Source: Undaria pinnatifida
Lineage: Eukaryota; Sar; Phaeophyceae; Laminariales; Alariaceae
Direction: 5' to 3'
DNA length: 64,000 nt
NCBI GenBank assembly: GCA_012845835.1
Contig: JABAKD010000026.1
Span: forward strand, 4,169,699 to 4,233,698
Under the pieces are notes generated by a model that had not been told where the DNA came from, ran no database searches, and saw only the letters and a list, made by a program, of their open reading frames with translations. Below, piece by piece: positions 10,701-25,700 of this stretch. The translations under genes were made by a program, and so were the position numbers. The first letter of the stretch is position 1, and the number at the start of each line of letters is the position of its first letter.

Positions 10701-13700
10701 ACTTGTGTGTCTATGACCCTGTGGCAGCACACACTTCGCTGACACTTGCCAAGTACAATACAGAATCGCACACATACGCACAGAAACACCGTGCGTGGCT
10801 GTCACAAAGGAGTGCTGCTGCTGCTGCGTCGTATCAGACAGCAGAGAAGGTCGAATTTATTGGACTGATCATGCTAAAAAGACGTGTTATACAGTGGGCG
10901 AACAAACATGAGAGCAGAGCGAGGTATTGAAAGAAGAGGAAAGTGTCGAGCTTTCCATGCACCTGCTCGCCGTAGTGAGGCGGAACGCAACCCTTTGCCC
11001 AAACAGCCAGCGCAGCGACTTTGAGCACTCAGAGCGCGCGCCATTGAGCTCGGCCGGGATCAGGCATGCGCCGTAATGAACCCATCGCCCCCTTGCTTGC
11101 TCCGCAGCCGAAAGCGCGAGAACAAAAACTCGGCCGCCGGAGAACAGGATGCCCACCCCCGAAAAAGTGTGCATGTTACATAGATATACTTCGCTCAGTA
11201 ATACTTAATACCTGGTACCGGGAGGAACACGCGGCTCGGAATCCCAGACACCACACTCCTGTGAAGACGGAAATGAAAAATAGTGGAGAGCGGTGGGATT
11301 TCTGTACGAATCGAGAAAATGACGTTTATTTCACCTTTTTTCTAGGTGGTTTTAGTCTACCCCCCCCTGTCAGGCCCTGTCAGGCCGTCTTCAAGAGAAG
11401 TGTGGCGTTCTGCAACAACAAAACTCGTGCGCTCCTGGGTCTGGACATGAAAAATCTCTTGAAGACTGAGCCAAAAGTAATTACGATCGTAGCTAGTAGC
11501 TAGTAATTACCCAACCGCAAAAAGCGGGCAAGTTTATTGCACCAACCAGCCCACACGAGTTTTTATGTGTTGTTCACATTACAGTAGTATTTCCACACAT
11601 ATGCATCCAGCGCTATTCATACGTAGTAAGACTGTCTTAATAGTTTCTTAACAGAGTCCGTGCCGATGCGTCCTCCTTTTTTTTCTTTTTTTTCTCACAC
11701 TTCTACTTTCCAGCTTCTGGACAAAAGCCGTGGTCACAGGTGTCGACCCTCCTCCCCCCGGTTCTCGCCTTTAATTTTTATCGCGTATAGGGTTCAGCAA
11801 TCCCACTGCTCGTCGATTTTTCATCGAGTGTTACTAACTCACGCTCTCGCGCTTTCCGCAAGTCAATTTGTGCACAAGAAAAATTCCCAACGAATTTATA
11901 CGAGTATGCACTCGGCGGGACTCGAACTCACGAAACTGACCTAATACCGCTCGAGGATAATGTGATACGCCACCGGGGCGACCGGATCCTCCTAGAGAGA
12001 CAAGCTCTACTTCGTACATATCATATGTGCTCATAACGTGCAAGACAGATAACATCGCAACTACTGCAAGGTGATTTGGCCATGCAATGCCAGACGCAAT
12101 GAAGGCAAAGGCAGGACAAAAACAAGCCAGTGCACCAGACAATTTGCAAGGAAGAAAGAAAATAATAAGATGAAAGAAGTACTCAAGAATAAATATGCCT
12201 GTGGTATAGTTTAGTCTTTAGCCCTCCAGCGGGGTATGACAGATTTACACAGCAGCAGTGGTAGACTGTATACGAGTACGAGACGAAGTGTCTACGAAGC
12301 TATTTTGAAGCCTACAGGGTCCAGTGTCCGGTAGAGCAATCGCCAGGTAATATAAGCTTGTAAAATACAAAAGCTGTCGCTAAAACGAGCGACAGCTGAT
12401 ATATGTAACTGTCGTCAGACGTGTGCGTCCACGGGCCATTGGTTCGTGTGATTGCGAGGGGCACCACAGGTGGAATAGAGCCGATGAGACGTTTGTTGTA
12501 TTGCAATTGATATGGTCATTAGTTGGCCGCGACGGCGTTGAAGACGCCCATGCCTGTGTACCTACCCCGCGTGCTTTGTGCTAAGTCCACCAGCCTAACC
12601 TCTTCCCGCAACCTAGACTTCATGGTGTCGGAGTTTCCAAGCTTGCCTATCCTGTCGAAACTCATTGGCTCTACCGTGAGGTCGGCTAGTCTTTTACCCC
12701 TACTGAGACAGACGAAAGTAAGCCCCGTGCAGGCCTCCTTCGGCCTCAAGTCTATGACGGCCTTCTCTAACGTCGGCCCCTGTGATTTGTGATTTGTGCA
12801 TAGTGATGGCCCAGCAGAGCCTCAACGGCAGTTGCGTCCTGACCTGCGTTCCCCCGTCCTGCCAAGTAGTGTCTACGGGAGAAATCGGCACACACCCTCT
12901 ATATCTCTCCTGAGACGACCATTCCCCCCCTGAGTACCCTCTGAATTTGACGAAAACGTAAAGGGGGAGGTTCGGCGGGGGCGCGTCGTCTGCAAACACC
13001 AACTCGACGACTTGGCCTCGAATGCCGTTCACGAGTCCAACTTGTTGGTACAGGTTCTTCGTGAGCATGACCTTGGCTCCCTTAGCTAGGTAGAGGTCCC
13101 TCTTAAGCCCCTCCGCCGTGTCTGCTGTCGCCCTTCTGGCGTTGGCGCACGGACCGAGTTTGGTCAATCGCCCCCAACGGACGCCTCTTCATGATGACCT
13201 ACTCTTACCACGAGACAGCAGTAGATACACTCAGCGGACACACCCCTAGCGGGCACACACTCTCCATGCCCGCTCTCCGCTGGCCACTATTGTCGCCCGC
13301 TGCGCCCGTTGTCTGTGTGCTGCCCGCTGTGTGAGCGCTGTGTGCCGGCTGTGTGAGCGGTGTGTGCTGCTGTTTTTGCCCGTGTGGTCTGCTGTGTGTG
13401 TGCTGTGTGTGTTTTGTTGCTCCGTGGTGGTCTGCCTACACCTGCAGTCTAAGATCAAATGATCCCACACTAAAATCAAGTTTAATCGAAGACACGCACG
13501 CAAACTATTTTTTTTTCATGGGAGCCTATATTGCGAGGCCCAGGTGTAGATTAGAAACTCGCTTCGCTCGAATTATGCATTGTACATTAGACTAAGCTTC
13601 AAGCTCGTTTTAGCTATGAACAGTCAGTGTTAGAACTTGCCGGAGTACTTGGGCGGTGGCCTTTTTGTCCCTTTGCTTTTCGAGAATGTTTCCCCCCATT

Positions 13701-16700
13701 CAAGTATTAATATCGACACCCCCGGGATTCCAAGCCAACCACACTCTGAAGGGCAACCACACTCTGAAGGGCAGCCTTGTACATGGCTATTAAGGCAGCA
13801 GGTCGGAGCCCAAGGATTTCCGAGTCAAGAGGCGTGTTTCATTTCATGAAAATTACGCTTTGCAAATCGAGTCGCGGGTTTCTCAAAGACGAGCTTTTTT
13901 TTAGAGTATCACCCCGCTCCCTCCAAATCAGTCCCAGATAGACGTAGATGTGCAGCTAATGCCGGGAGCGGGCTCACCGAACATTGCCGCAAGCACCACC
14001 CGTTCCAGGTGTGACCAACTTGTGCCACATATACGTAGCATCATGTCACCACCCGGCGGTTCTCCCTGTGAGCTTGCCTCTACTTTAGGAGTTGCAGGTC
14101 TCGGACACGGGTGTTGGGCGTCGAGACGAAGTCCGTGTGATTGCTGCTCTGAGCGGAACTTTTGTTACAGCAGCATCGACACACCACACCACACCAACAG
14201 TTATAATTGTATCATGCCTGCCTGTCAACGACGGACGTTTCGAGCATTGTACATATCTCACACACTACTTAGAGGCCCATGCTCGATCTGGAGGCTGCTG
14301 ATCGTTGCTGTGGCTTGTAGCCACCATTTCTGTAGCCGCCTGCTGCTTTGAGCAGCCCTCTTTGTTCATGGATTTACTCGTTCGGGTGTGCTGTTTGATC
14401 CGACTCTGCCGCGCAACGACCTCGAGCCGCACAGCTCCGTTCCACTAGCGTAGCCAGCGACGCTTCCGTACGTTGCATGGAGAGCAGCATTCCATTGCCA
14501 ATCAACTCGATCTGTTACTCCTTAGCGACGGTTTTGTGCCAGGAAACACAATACCACTCTATTTGTATGCTGGTAATCCTCTGGTAGTATTCACAATATG
14601 GCCTTTGCAATGTCCATTCAGAGTTCGTCGAATATCATGGGCAAGGTACGACCGGTGTGTATGTGTTCACATTGCACATTACAGTGGTGTACCGATTTTG
14701 AAGCATTTTAAGGCCATCCGGTTTAACACTTTTGGGGATAGAAGACCAGCCACACACACCTACTAAATCGCCTTGTCACGCACAAAAAATTGAATCAGTA
14801 TGGGGTCATTTATGCAGTAGTAAAAGTCTCGACCAAATCATAATAGAGATAAGACCCACCTCAATTGTCTCGTCACGGGATGGTCTTAAAAGTGGGTCAT
14901 TTATGCAGTGGTAAAAGTCTCGACCAAATCATAGTAGAGATAAGATCCACCTCAATTGTCTCGTCACGGGATGGTCTTAAAAGTGGGTACACCACTACTG
15001 TAATACCCCATTGGGACGGATTTATTCGTAGTTACCTACATGTAGAAAACAACACGTGGGGTACCAGATATATCCAAACGTCTGGGGAGAGCATGCAACA
15101 GCAATGCAAGCATCGTAGATTCATCGAGCTGCGAACGTGTCACACATATATTTCCGTTGCTCGCCGTGCGCATCCCTTACCCCTTACCTCGTATCCCGGC
15201 AGCCCTTGCTGCTTCCTTTGTGCTTCCTTTGGCCGCCGTTAGTCGACACTTTTTTTCGACATGTTTTATACACGTTTCCGTCGCAGACCCGCAAGAGTTA
15301 AACCGTTACTATACAGAACACCTAATAAGAAACAGAAAGACTAGAGGGAGATGGTGCGTGCTACGCTAACTTCAGCATGACGGCTCGCGGACCCCTTAGT
15401 TTTCTGTATAATTAAGTCTGTATTTCTTATGAAGTAGCCGGGTTCTTATTAATATGTCTCCTATACTACTTTACGTATGGCTGGCCATCGACATTCAGCA
15501 TTCAGCACACTCAGTGTCCGTGCTGATTCTTGACCTTCGAGTTGCTACTGTAGAGAGACATACTACTCGTATAATAGAGATACCAGTTCTTCAGTCGCAA
15601 GCTACACTATACACAGTACAGACACCCGATAGAAAAACAGAGCATCACAATAACAAAGCCATGCTCATATTTGGAGGAACATGATACATGCGTGAGCCGT
15701 TACAAAATATAGTGAAGTTAGTAATAGTGATAAGTGGATTGATTGAAACACATGCTCTCCCAAACAAGAAACGCAACCTGACTGACCATTCCTATTTCTT
15801 ATCGGATGTCTTGAACCTCTGTACTCGTACTGTACGAGACAGGTAATACATCGCACTCCCAACATGGGGACAAAACACTTGGAGTTAGACTAGGACAGTC
15901 TTGAGGGTTGGAAATGGGGCAATGCTATTCCAAGCGTGCTGGACATGAGAAGCAGGCCCTTTAATACAGCAGTACCATACAGTACACGAACAGTACCGAG
16001 ACATTCGGACTTGAGGGGGGGCTACGTTGTCAGGGAGCGAGGGGTGTGTCAGGCGACATAAGACCTCTCTTAAACCAGTACTCGTCGTATATCGGGATGG
16101 GTGTTATGCAGCTTTTAGTAATGGTGTGCGCGTGCCAAGGCATTTGATCTCTATTTACTCGTGTTTTCTCTTAAATCGAGCTCCCTTAAACCGCTGCCCC
16201 CCCGTTTAGGGGTTATATCGTAGTATATGAACTTGATACAGCAGAGGCAGTAGCATAGTTCAACGACTGTTTCGCCCAGGAAAACACCCCTCTTCCCTCT
16301 ATAAATAGTGGACCCTCTATAGTGCCGGTATATGGTGTTAATATGTAATAGAAGGGATTACCGGCACTATAGCGGCAACCGGCACTACTCTACATGCTGC
16401 CAACTATGGTTCTCATATGTGCCAAGCGATTTCATAGGCACTAAAGCGGGCAACCGGCACTGCTCAACAGGCAATATAAAGGGGCCACTACTTGTACTGC
16501 ACGAAGTACGGGTTACCTGGTGCCAGTATATGACAATTGGTATATGATATGAGCGTGATACAGGAAACAGCAGCAGCAATAGCATCGCTCAACGGCTGTT
16601 TCGCCCAAGAAAACGGCCCTCATCCCTCATCCCTTTATTTCCACAGCTTCGATATAAACTGAACTAAACTGTACCACTTGGAAACTGTACCACTTGGTAC

Positions 16701-19700
16701 CCTCTTTATAAAATGTGCCGTCAAACTCATCACACTCGTCAAACACCAAACAGGCAGACTCTCCAGAGTACATTACCTGGTATTAATAGTATTAAAACAC
16801 AGCAGTACTTACATTGGATATTATACCATGGTACCAGGTAGCATATCAACAACGCCAATATTCTTCCCAGCTACTGATGTAGCGTAATACATATCACGGT
16901 CGATACGAGTGTTGTATGTTGTTCTCACAGTAACTTGCATATTCAAGTCCGTGGTCACAGAACAGGCCCCAGTCACGCTGGAGCTGCGGAATACCCCAGG
17001 GAAAAACACAAACAAAACAAAGGTGGTACACGCATATATCACAGCTGACGCAATTCATGTCTCCACCAGAAACCCACCAGAAACATTAAAAGTGAAATCG
17101 GGAGTCAGCCTACGTTGTGCCAGGTCCATATTGGTGCATACGTCTCACTACTCGCGCCTGGAAAAACCGACTATACCGATTGCCACCCAAGAAAGACTAC
17201 CACGTATATATTGCACGTAGTACCTATCACTACGCATACGCACGACAGACGCAAGTCAATTGGGAAAGAAGAAACAAAGAAAAGAAAAGAACATCAAGGA
17301 AAGAAACGAAAAGACGTATAATACCAGGTATAGACCGCTATGCTGTACGTACTGGCATAAAGTATGAAGTCGTTCGTGAAGAGACCATTTATAAGGGGCT
17401 TTATACGGGTATAATCGAGCAGTATCATCTCGTAGAACCTGGTGTCACCAGCGATGTGGCGAGCCTCGTGGCTTGCCCAGCAGAGTACAGAACTTCATTT
17501 AATGTCGCGGCAGGTGTTGATGTACTGACGGTGTATCATGCAGCACGATCTTACAGCGCTGCTGTACTGATTCTTCGGGGAATTCATTTTCGTGTGATGC
17601 CATATATCCGTTCAACATATCCACAGCCGTCAGATTTTGTGCCCCTCCAAAACGGGTTTTATAGTTTCCGCGCACAGACTGACTAACATCACAATACTGT
17701 TGACCCTACACTACTACCGTGACAATGGAAGGCCAAAAGTTTGAAATTCCTGAAAATCCCAGCCAAACTTTGCCTGAACGGTCGCCTACGGACCCAACTT
17801 GGTAGTTTTTTCTTTCAACTTTCCAGAATCCCGGAAAAAACGATTTCTCGCGGCGATCTTGGCCAACACCGGCCTGAGAAATTCTCAAGCAGATCATGGA
17901 TTTGACGCGGCGCAATTTCGTGTTCTCCACACACTTCGTTCGACAAAATCAACGACAAGCGTCGTGAACTCTGAACGTGGCGAGCTCGTTAGGGGCCCCA
18001 ACCCCCCTTGGTGTACAGCGCTCACTCCACGGCCGGTGATTTGTGGCGGGCGCCCATCAGGCTTCTGTTAAAAACACATTTGGCGGCTGGTGTGCGGAAA
18101 ACTGATACAAAAACTCTCTATCGTCTCCCAACCGGCGAAGAACACAATTTTGAGAGGATGTAACGGAACAGCACAGGACAACACAAGCAACCTCTCACAC
18201 CCTGGGGCATGGATCGAGATGAACTCTTCAACGCTGTCACCTACACTCCTGTGGCCTTGTCCGGAACGAAGAGGAGCGACCATAGGTTATCTCTTTCTCG
18301 AGATCGAAGGTCAATCGTGTTTGGTGGGCAGTGTTGATCAAGGCTTGATAAAAAAATAGACAAATTGACCTGTTGGACCGCATGACCAAAAAAAGAGCCA
18401 GCAAAAATATGTTTTCATTTTTTCTCCATATGATAGCATGCAAGATACCACATACCCTCCCACCCCCACCCACCCCCACCCCCTCGAACGCTCCGCCCTC
18501 TCCTCACTGGTTGTGACTCACAGGATAGGATTTATAGTTTCCACGCACAACTTGAGCTGCCCCGCCCGCCCCCCCCCCCCCCTCCCCCCCTCGCTCTTGA
18601 TCAAACCCAGGCCCCCACGTCCTTAAAAACTCCGCCCTTCCTTCAACGGTTATTCGACCTACAGGATTCACTTGATGAACTGATGCATTTCCTCCCACAG
18701 CTGTCAGATTTTGTCCCCCTCAAAAACGGGTTTTATAGTTTCCGCGCACAGACTGACTAACATCACCCTGTTGACCCTGATAGCTACACTGTAGTTGCAA
18801 GGGGAGCCGCCGACCTATGTCCTTAATGAGGACACACAACCCGTAATACGCGCGATCGGAGTATCACACACAGCTTGCAAAGATGAGTTTCGACGAAATC
18901 TTCGATCTCACAGCTGAAGTGTATTTATTTTTATATATCTGGTACCAGGCATAACATCCCAGGTGTACCATACCCCAAGGGTGATGTTCAGCGTTTTCTC
19001 ATGAGCAAGGGGGCGCAAAACACTAAAACAATGGTGGCTACGGAAAGATTCTTGAAAGATGTCGTCGAGACATTTCCACAGATACGTCGCTCAGTAAGTG
19101 TTTACGCTCTCTGCCTTGTCGGGTCACTCAGGTTGAAAGTTGGTTCGAGGAGATGTGTTGTCATTAGTTGTAATGTGTGCTACCAGGTATACGATTACTT
19201 CGCTCACAGCGTTCAAGGACAGCATTACGTCTGATACACTGCTGGTATTAATATTAATATTAATATTAATGATATATCCAGAAGCAGCGCTGGTACTGGT
19301 ATTGCATGATTGACTAGAATACTCGGAATATGCGGTACCCAGTTTAAGAGGGTCCACAGCAAGAGAAACCCGACCGACGAGCGGTCAATTCGGCTTGTCA
19401 TACCTTGTGACGCCCACACTTGAACCTACAATACCAGTACCTGGTATACCGTATGATACCCAATCTGAGATACATAAGAGCGGTAATACTGGGTAATACT
19501 GGCCTGTTCCCGGGAGCTCTTAAATCGGATACCCCACTGTAGTCTAGTATTTGCATCAATTGCATTCGTTGCATTTTAGATTGCAATTTATTAAATTCAT
19601 TACGGTGGGTACTGGGTACCCCGATTTAGGGACACCCGGTATAAGAGCATTCGACACTTACGAGCGGTCAAATCGGCATGTCCCACCACACAAGAAGTCA

Positions 19701-22700
19701 TGTACGCTCACTACGGACAAGAACAATGTGTAGTTAAGAGCGCTTGTTTCGGCTTGGCTTGTCACGGGGTGCTCTTCACTCGGGCTACCCGCTGTATAGT
19801 ATAGTATAGTATAGTATAGTAGTAAAGCAGTATCGTATTTGTAGTATCGTAGAGGGGAGAGTGACCAAAAGAAAACGATAGAAACGGTAATGAACGATGA
19901 GATAAGATGATATATGTCGATTGAAGCATCGCCCACACGATGCAGCCCATGCTGTTACTAATTGCCCGTGCTACGAGTGAAGGACATTTCGTGCCCGCAG
20001 TTTTCTGATTCGTCAAATTTTTAGGTTGAAATTTTTTATTGGTGGATAATCCTTGGTCGACATTTGTTGTCACTCCAAATGGTGAATGGTGACGTCGCCA
20101 ATCTTGAAAATTGACCAATCAGAAAACTGCGGGCCTGAAATGTCTTTATCCCATTTCAAGATTGCACTATACTATTATACTATTATGCATACAAGTGATT
20201 TATTGTCCGAACTGCAAGCATTGCCATGACCAGGTGTCGTTTGTTCCAATGTTAAGCCATTTCTTTCGCAGTCGGATTCCGCCAGTCGAAAACGGCCCTT
20301 TTCGACCAGACTTTTTTTCGACTGGGTTCTTCTGGCCCTTCGTCTTATCGTCAGTCGAGTCGATTTTATAGTTTTTGTGCTCCTCCTAGAGGCGGTTGGT
20401 GTGAGGGAGTACTGCTGTATGCGTCGAAAATCGGTTGGCATCTCTGTGCTTCGCGCGTTCTTGGCGAGCAACGCGTGCTTCACGCGCGACGAACCTTCGT
20501 CCAAGCGGGTTGGTGGCGTTGAGCTTAGCCGAAAGCCGCCAAAGCTACAGCAGGTGTAGCCGTTGTTGGCAAAATGGCATCGATAACGCGCGCTACTGCT
20601 GTCGTGTGACACGCTGCTGGCGAGCGGAGCGAGGAGTGCGCCACGCCGACTTGCGGCGAAAAGGAACAGCAGTGATAGCCAAACGCGCTGTTGCATGATA
20701 CTGCTGTGTGGTACCTGGTATGCGTGTGCGTGCGTGTGGGTTTGTGTTTTGTGGTGGAATGAGCGATGCGATGGGTTCAAAGAACAGGTGTAAGACTTTT
20801 TCGACGGAGTTTTTCGACTGACAGATCCAGTCGAAAAAGTCAAGTTTTTCGACTGGATCCCCCAGTCGGAAAACTCAGTCGAAAAAAGTTGAGTCGAAAA
20901 ATCCCTTTTTCGACTGTGTAAGAAAGCCTGATTTGGGCTTCATTCAGTCGAAAAAGGCCGTTTTCGACTGACAAATCTGACTGTGTAAGAAATGGCCTTA
21001 CAATCATTTTCTACGAATTGCTTTGTACGAGTACCTTGGCCCATTCTCTGTTCAAGAACGAAAAGAGAAGGTACAGTATACTACCTGGCACCAGGTACAG
21101 CAATATATTTTCAGGTCCGGGGTGTACTCATTGCATGCATAGTCGGGGGGTGTACTCGATATTCATGCGTGGCCGTATTCGTATGACCATAGACCCTTGC
21201 ATCCTTGCAATGCCGGGACGGAGCATGTTGGGTTTTCCCCGATCACGCGGACTATTGCTTGCACCAAGCGCGAAGCGCCGTGAGGTGTTCGGCGAGTCGC
21301 ATGAATGGTGAGCTGCATCCTACTAAGAACCGCTTGTGAGGCGGACTTGTACATGGATGATAGCTTCAATGCGTTAATTTAATTACCACTATGGCCACTT
21401 CCAGAGACAGCAATGGAGAACTATTAATATGTAACTGCCCTACTGCCCTACTGCCCTCGTGGTTGCCTTACCATAGACACTACAACACTACACTACGTGA
21501 TACGATGATTCCCCTTGTGCGGAGTAACAGCAGTTCTCCACCCCGCACAAATGATAACTTGGCCGCCGGTATAACCGGGGGGGGGGGGCGTACTCATTTG
21601 TTGCTTGTCTTAGTCATTTGACCAGTGAACACGCATCCCTTTCGACACGGCGGGGGCACCGTTCCTACTCCTAATAGCCTGATGGAGGCACCTCCAACAT
21701 TTTGGAGCGCTCAGTACATTTCTTCCTTATGCTACATAAATCCCCCCCCCCCCCCCCCCTTCCAACGCCCCCTCTTTTCCGACCACCTACACGATCGCCT
21801 AGACCAAGCACCACGCGTATAACAAGCTGCTACATATCATTGGTCTCACAGCCGAAGTGTATTTGAATATTATTTGTGACCTAAACCTCCTAAAAATCCC
21901 CCCCCCCCCCCCCTCTTGCTCTCCCTTACTCAAACGCCCCACCAAATATCGAAATCCGCCACATTAATAAACACTTCACGCACAAGATATCACCTCATTA
22001 TCTTTCGAGAGCCATCCATGCCGCTGTGTTTCCCCCCCCCCCCCCCCCCCCCCTCCCCCTCCCCCCCCCCCCCCCGCTCCAACGCCCCCTCTTTCCCGAC
22101 CACCTACACGATCGCCTAGACCTAGCACCACGCGTATAACAAGCTGCTACATATCATTGATCTCACAGCCGAAGTGTATTTGAATATTATTTGTGACCTA
22201 AACCTCCTAAAAATCCCCCCCCCCCCCCCCTCTTGCTTTCCCTTACTCAAACGCCCCACCAAATATCGAAATCCGCCACATTAATAAACACTTCACGCAC
22301 AGGATATCACCTCATTATCTTTCGAGAGCCATCCATGCCGCTGTGTTCCCCCCCCCCCCCCCGCCTCGAACGCCCCCTTCTTCCCCATCACCCGCACCTT
22401 CGCCTAGACCTAGCACCACACGTATAACAAACCCCTCACCTAAAGCCGTCCCCCCCCCCCCCCCCCCCCGCCCCCACCCCCCACCCTCCCCCCCCCACCC
22501 ATCCCAACCCCACCCCCTCGAACACTCCACCCTCTCTTTACTCACTGATTGTACGAATTACCCCAGGATATACATGATAAACTGATGTATTATTTCCAAA
22601 AATGTCACATTTATCCCCTCAAAATAATGTATAGTTTCCAGGCACATATTGAGCTCCACCCCCCCCCCCCCCGCCCCCCCCCGCCCCCAATAATATACTG

Positions 22701-25700
22701 GTGCCAAAACCGTCAGATTTATCCCCTCGAAAGGATTTATAGCTTACATGCACAAATTGCCCCTTTCCCCCCCCCCCCCCCGCCCCCCTCCAAACCCGCT
22801 CGCTTTTGATCAAAACCAGGCCCCCCTTTCCCTTCACAGCTGTCAGATTTTGTCCCCCTCAGAAACGGGTTTTATAGTTTCCGCGCACAGACTGACTAAA
22901 ATCATCCTGTTGACCCTGATAGCTACACTGTAGTTGTAAGGGGAGTCGCCGACCTATATCCTCAATGAGGACACACAACTCGTAATGCGCGCGATCGGAG
23001 TATCACACACAGCTTGCAAAGATGAGTTTCGACGAAATCTTCGATCTCACAGCTGGAGTGTATTTTAATTTTTATAATAAATACAGACACCTCCAACGTT
23101 TGGACTCTCAGCATGCTACTTGCGTGTATTTCGTAAAACTGGACGCTAGCAGTTGAGCATTGAGCATTGAGCATTGGGAGAAAAGTGTGTCGGGCCTAGT
23201 GGGCCCCTATTAAAGAGTTACTTCTCCTGTTCCGAAATAAGAAGGATGCTATTTGGAATGTGCCTGGTATGGGTTTTGATGGAGTGCCATATATCAAGAA
23301 CATCTTGCCCACCAACGAAGCACATGACATCAGCTTGCTTGCGACAATACAGCAGTACGAGTTATTACTGCAGTGTTACCACATCAAGTCTGCAGTGCAT
23401 ATTTGCTTCCCAATGTTGTATTTCCTGCAAACGACTTCACCGTTCCAGCCTTCCGAACTATTAATCGAGCTATTAATCGAGCTATTAATCAAGCTATTAA
23501 TGGAGTTTCACGGGTTTCCGTTGGGCTCTTTCGATACAGGAGGTGGTTTAGGGTTGTCCAAAAGCTCTCACAAGTGGAAATGTTCCATTAATTCGAAATA
23601 TTACCTGGTACCAGGTACTACTTTGGCCTCCAAGAACGTAGAAGCAGTGTTAATAAAAGAGTTGGTAAGAAACAAACCGGTTTTTGTGCCGAGTCATTGT
23701 GACCTCTGAAATCGGCATTTCTCCTAAATCGAGCTCTCTTATATCCTACCCCCCCCTGTACACGATAGTACCGAGGTACCAATAAAGTCCATCATCAATC
23801 TAATCGACACTGCAGCCGCAAAACCTACTGTACGTCAGCAGGCTCGAATTCAGAGCAATGATGCAAGTGATGCACGTTGGACTCACAACGTAGAGCAGTT
23901 ACGAAGTGGATACTAACAAGTTATAAATTAAGGCAGTCGCATCGCAGCATCATGCACAGCAGTTTCAATACGAATCTGCCAAATAGGAGTATAATTAATG
24001 GCAGCACCAATGGTTGATCGTCTTGCACTCGCCGCACCGGGTGTGGTGTGTGGGTGGGGTGGGTGGGTGGTGGTATTGCGTATCATATACTTGTAGCTAG
24101 TATTAGCTAGTATCAGGTAGTATCATACCGTATTCAACGGAAGAAAGCAATTGGAAGAAAGCACACCCTGGTGATACACTTTCACGTTCAAAAATATTAC
24201 CATCGGGTGTGCTATGCGGGGAGTGGTGACATCTATCGCATCCTCGGTGATGAGCAACATGCACGGGAGCCCCGACGCTGGGGGGTGTTTTAACGGGGGG
24301 GGGGTAATAACGAGATGTGTTGACGGTATCCACGATTGCTAAAGAGGATTAACAGACCTCGTCCACGTTGCAAACAGTGTGATAACAAGAGGGTGTGATA
24401 GCAAGGGGTTCGACAACAATGGGGGCGGAGCGGAAGGGGTGTGATAACAAGGCGTGTGCTAACACGTGAAATTCTGCAACGTTTCCATTACCGCGCGAAG
24501 CCGGTGGCGCTTGGGCCCACACGTACCCGGAGATGGCAGCTAAGATCCGAAGAACGTTGCTGGCAGGGCATTAGTTTGCTGCTGCGCTGGCGCAACTTTT
24601 CAGGCGGGTTTAATTGCTGCCAAGCGCAAGCCAGAGGCGGGAATGACAATTTAGGTATTGCTGCTGTTTTCGCTGTAGGCGAACAACATGTTTCAGGTGT
24701 TTCAGGTGTCTAAACGCACGCTGTGAAGCGGTTTTCGGGCGCATATTTATGTAATTGTCGCTTTTTTTGCCTCCGGCCGCCCTCCGGGGAGACTGCACGC
24801 CTGCGGTGTGTGAACGCAGCGCGCCTGCTTCAGCACGCCTTTCACCTCATGTTCGCTTCACACAACAGACGCTGAAGCCCTACAGTAATTCCCGCACGCC
24901 TGGGTCACCGGTACCATAGGTACTCAATCGTGTCAAAACTCCCGAACACCGCACCTCAGAGGCCCGTGCTCCGCTGAAAAAGTAACTTTTGCCATAGTCT
25001 AGTCTAATCGTATGAAGCACTTCTTTCCACCCTAAGCCAGAACATCAATAGCCCGTAGCACTGCGCACTATTAATAACTTCTTTTTGAGGTGCCGGTGCA
25101 TGCAACGGCTCGCAACAAGTTCCGAGATTGGCCACATAACTACCACCGGTACCGTCGCGGGTTGTCGGGGCTTGGGGGGCAGTAGTAGGAGGGGTAGTAA
25201 CAGACGTGGTGTCATAGCGGAAGTACCCGTAACGTAATCGGGCTGACCCCGGAAGTAAACGAGATGGTCGTTGCTCAGGGGGAGGGAGCAGCAGGTACCG
25301 GTAGGGTCGAGGCCGCAGACTTTCCTTTCTGTTGTTTTCTTTATTTTTTTTTGTTTCATTTTTTCCAATTGATACGAGTTTAACGTGCGCATGCGTAGTG
25401 ATGGGTACTACGTGTAATATATACGTGGTAGTCTTTTCTTGGTGGCAAGCGGTATAGTCGGTTTTTCAGGCGCGAGTAGTGGGACGTATGCACCAGTATG
25501 AACCTGGCACATCGTAGGCTGACGCCCGATTTCACTTTCATGATGTTTCTGGCGGAGACATGAATTGCGTCAGCTGTAATATATGCGTGTACCACCTCTG
25601 GTTTGTGTTTTTTCTCTGGGGTATTCCTCAGCTCCAGAGCGACCGGAGCCCGTCCTGTGACCACGGACTTTTGATTATGCGAGTTAATGTGAAAACAACA

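Noticed and set aside
11924-11990. tRNA gene on the minus strand
   Set aside because: A/B-box-like pieces are present but acceptor and T stems do not pair; kept only as a tRNA-like relic.
20175-20843. 222-codon minus-strand frame across the Harbinger-like MITE
   Set aside because: Partly echoed in copy 2 only because the two copies share DNA; no transposase DDE motif and it runs past the element's left end.
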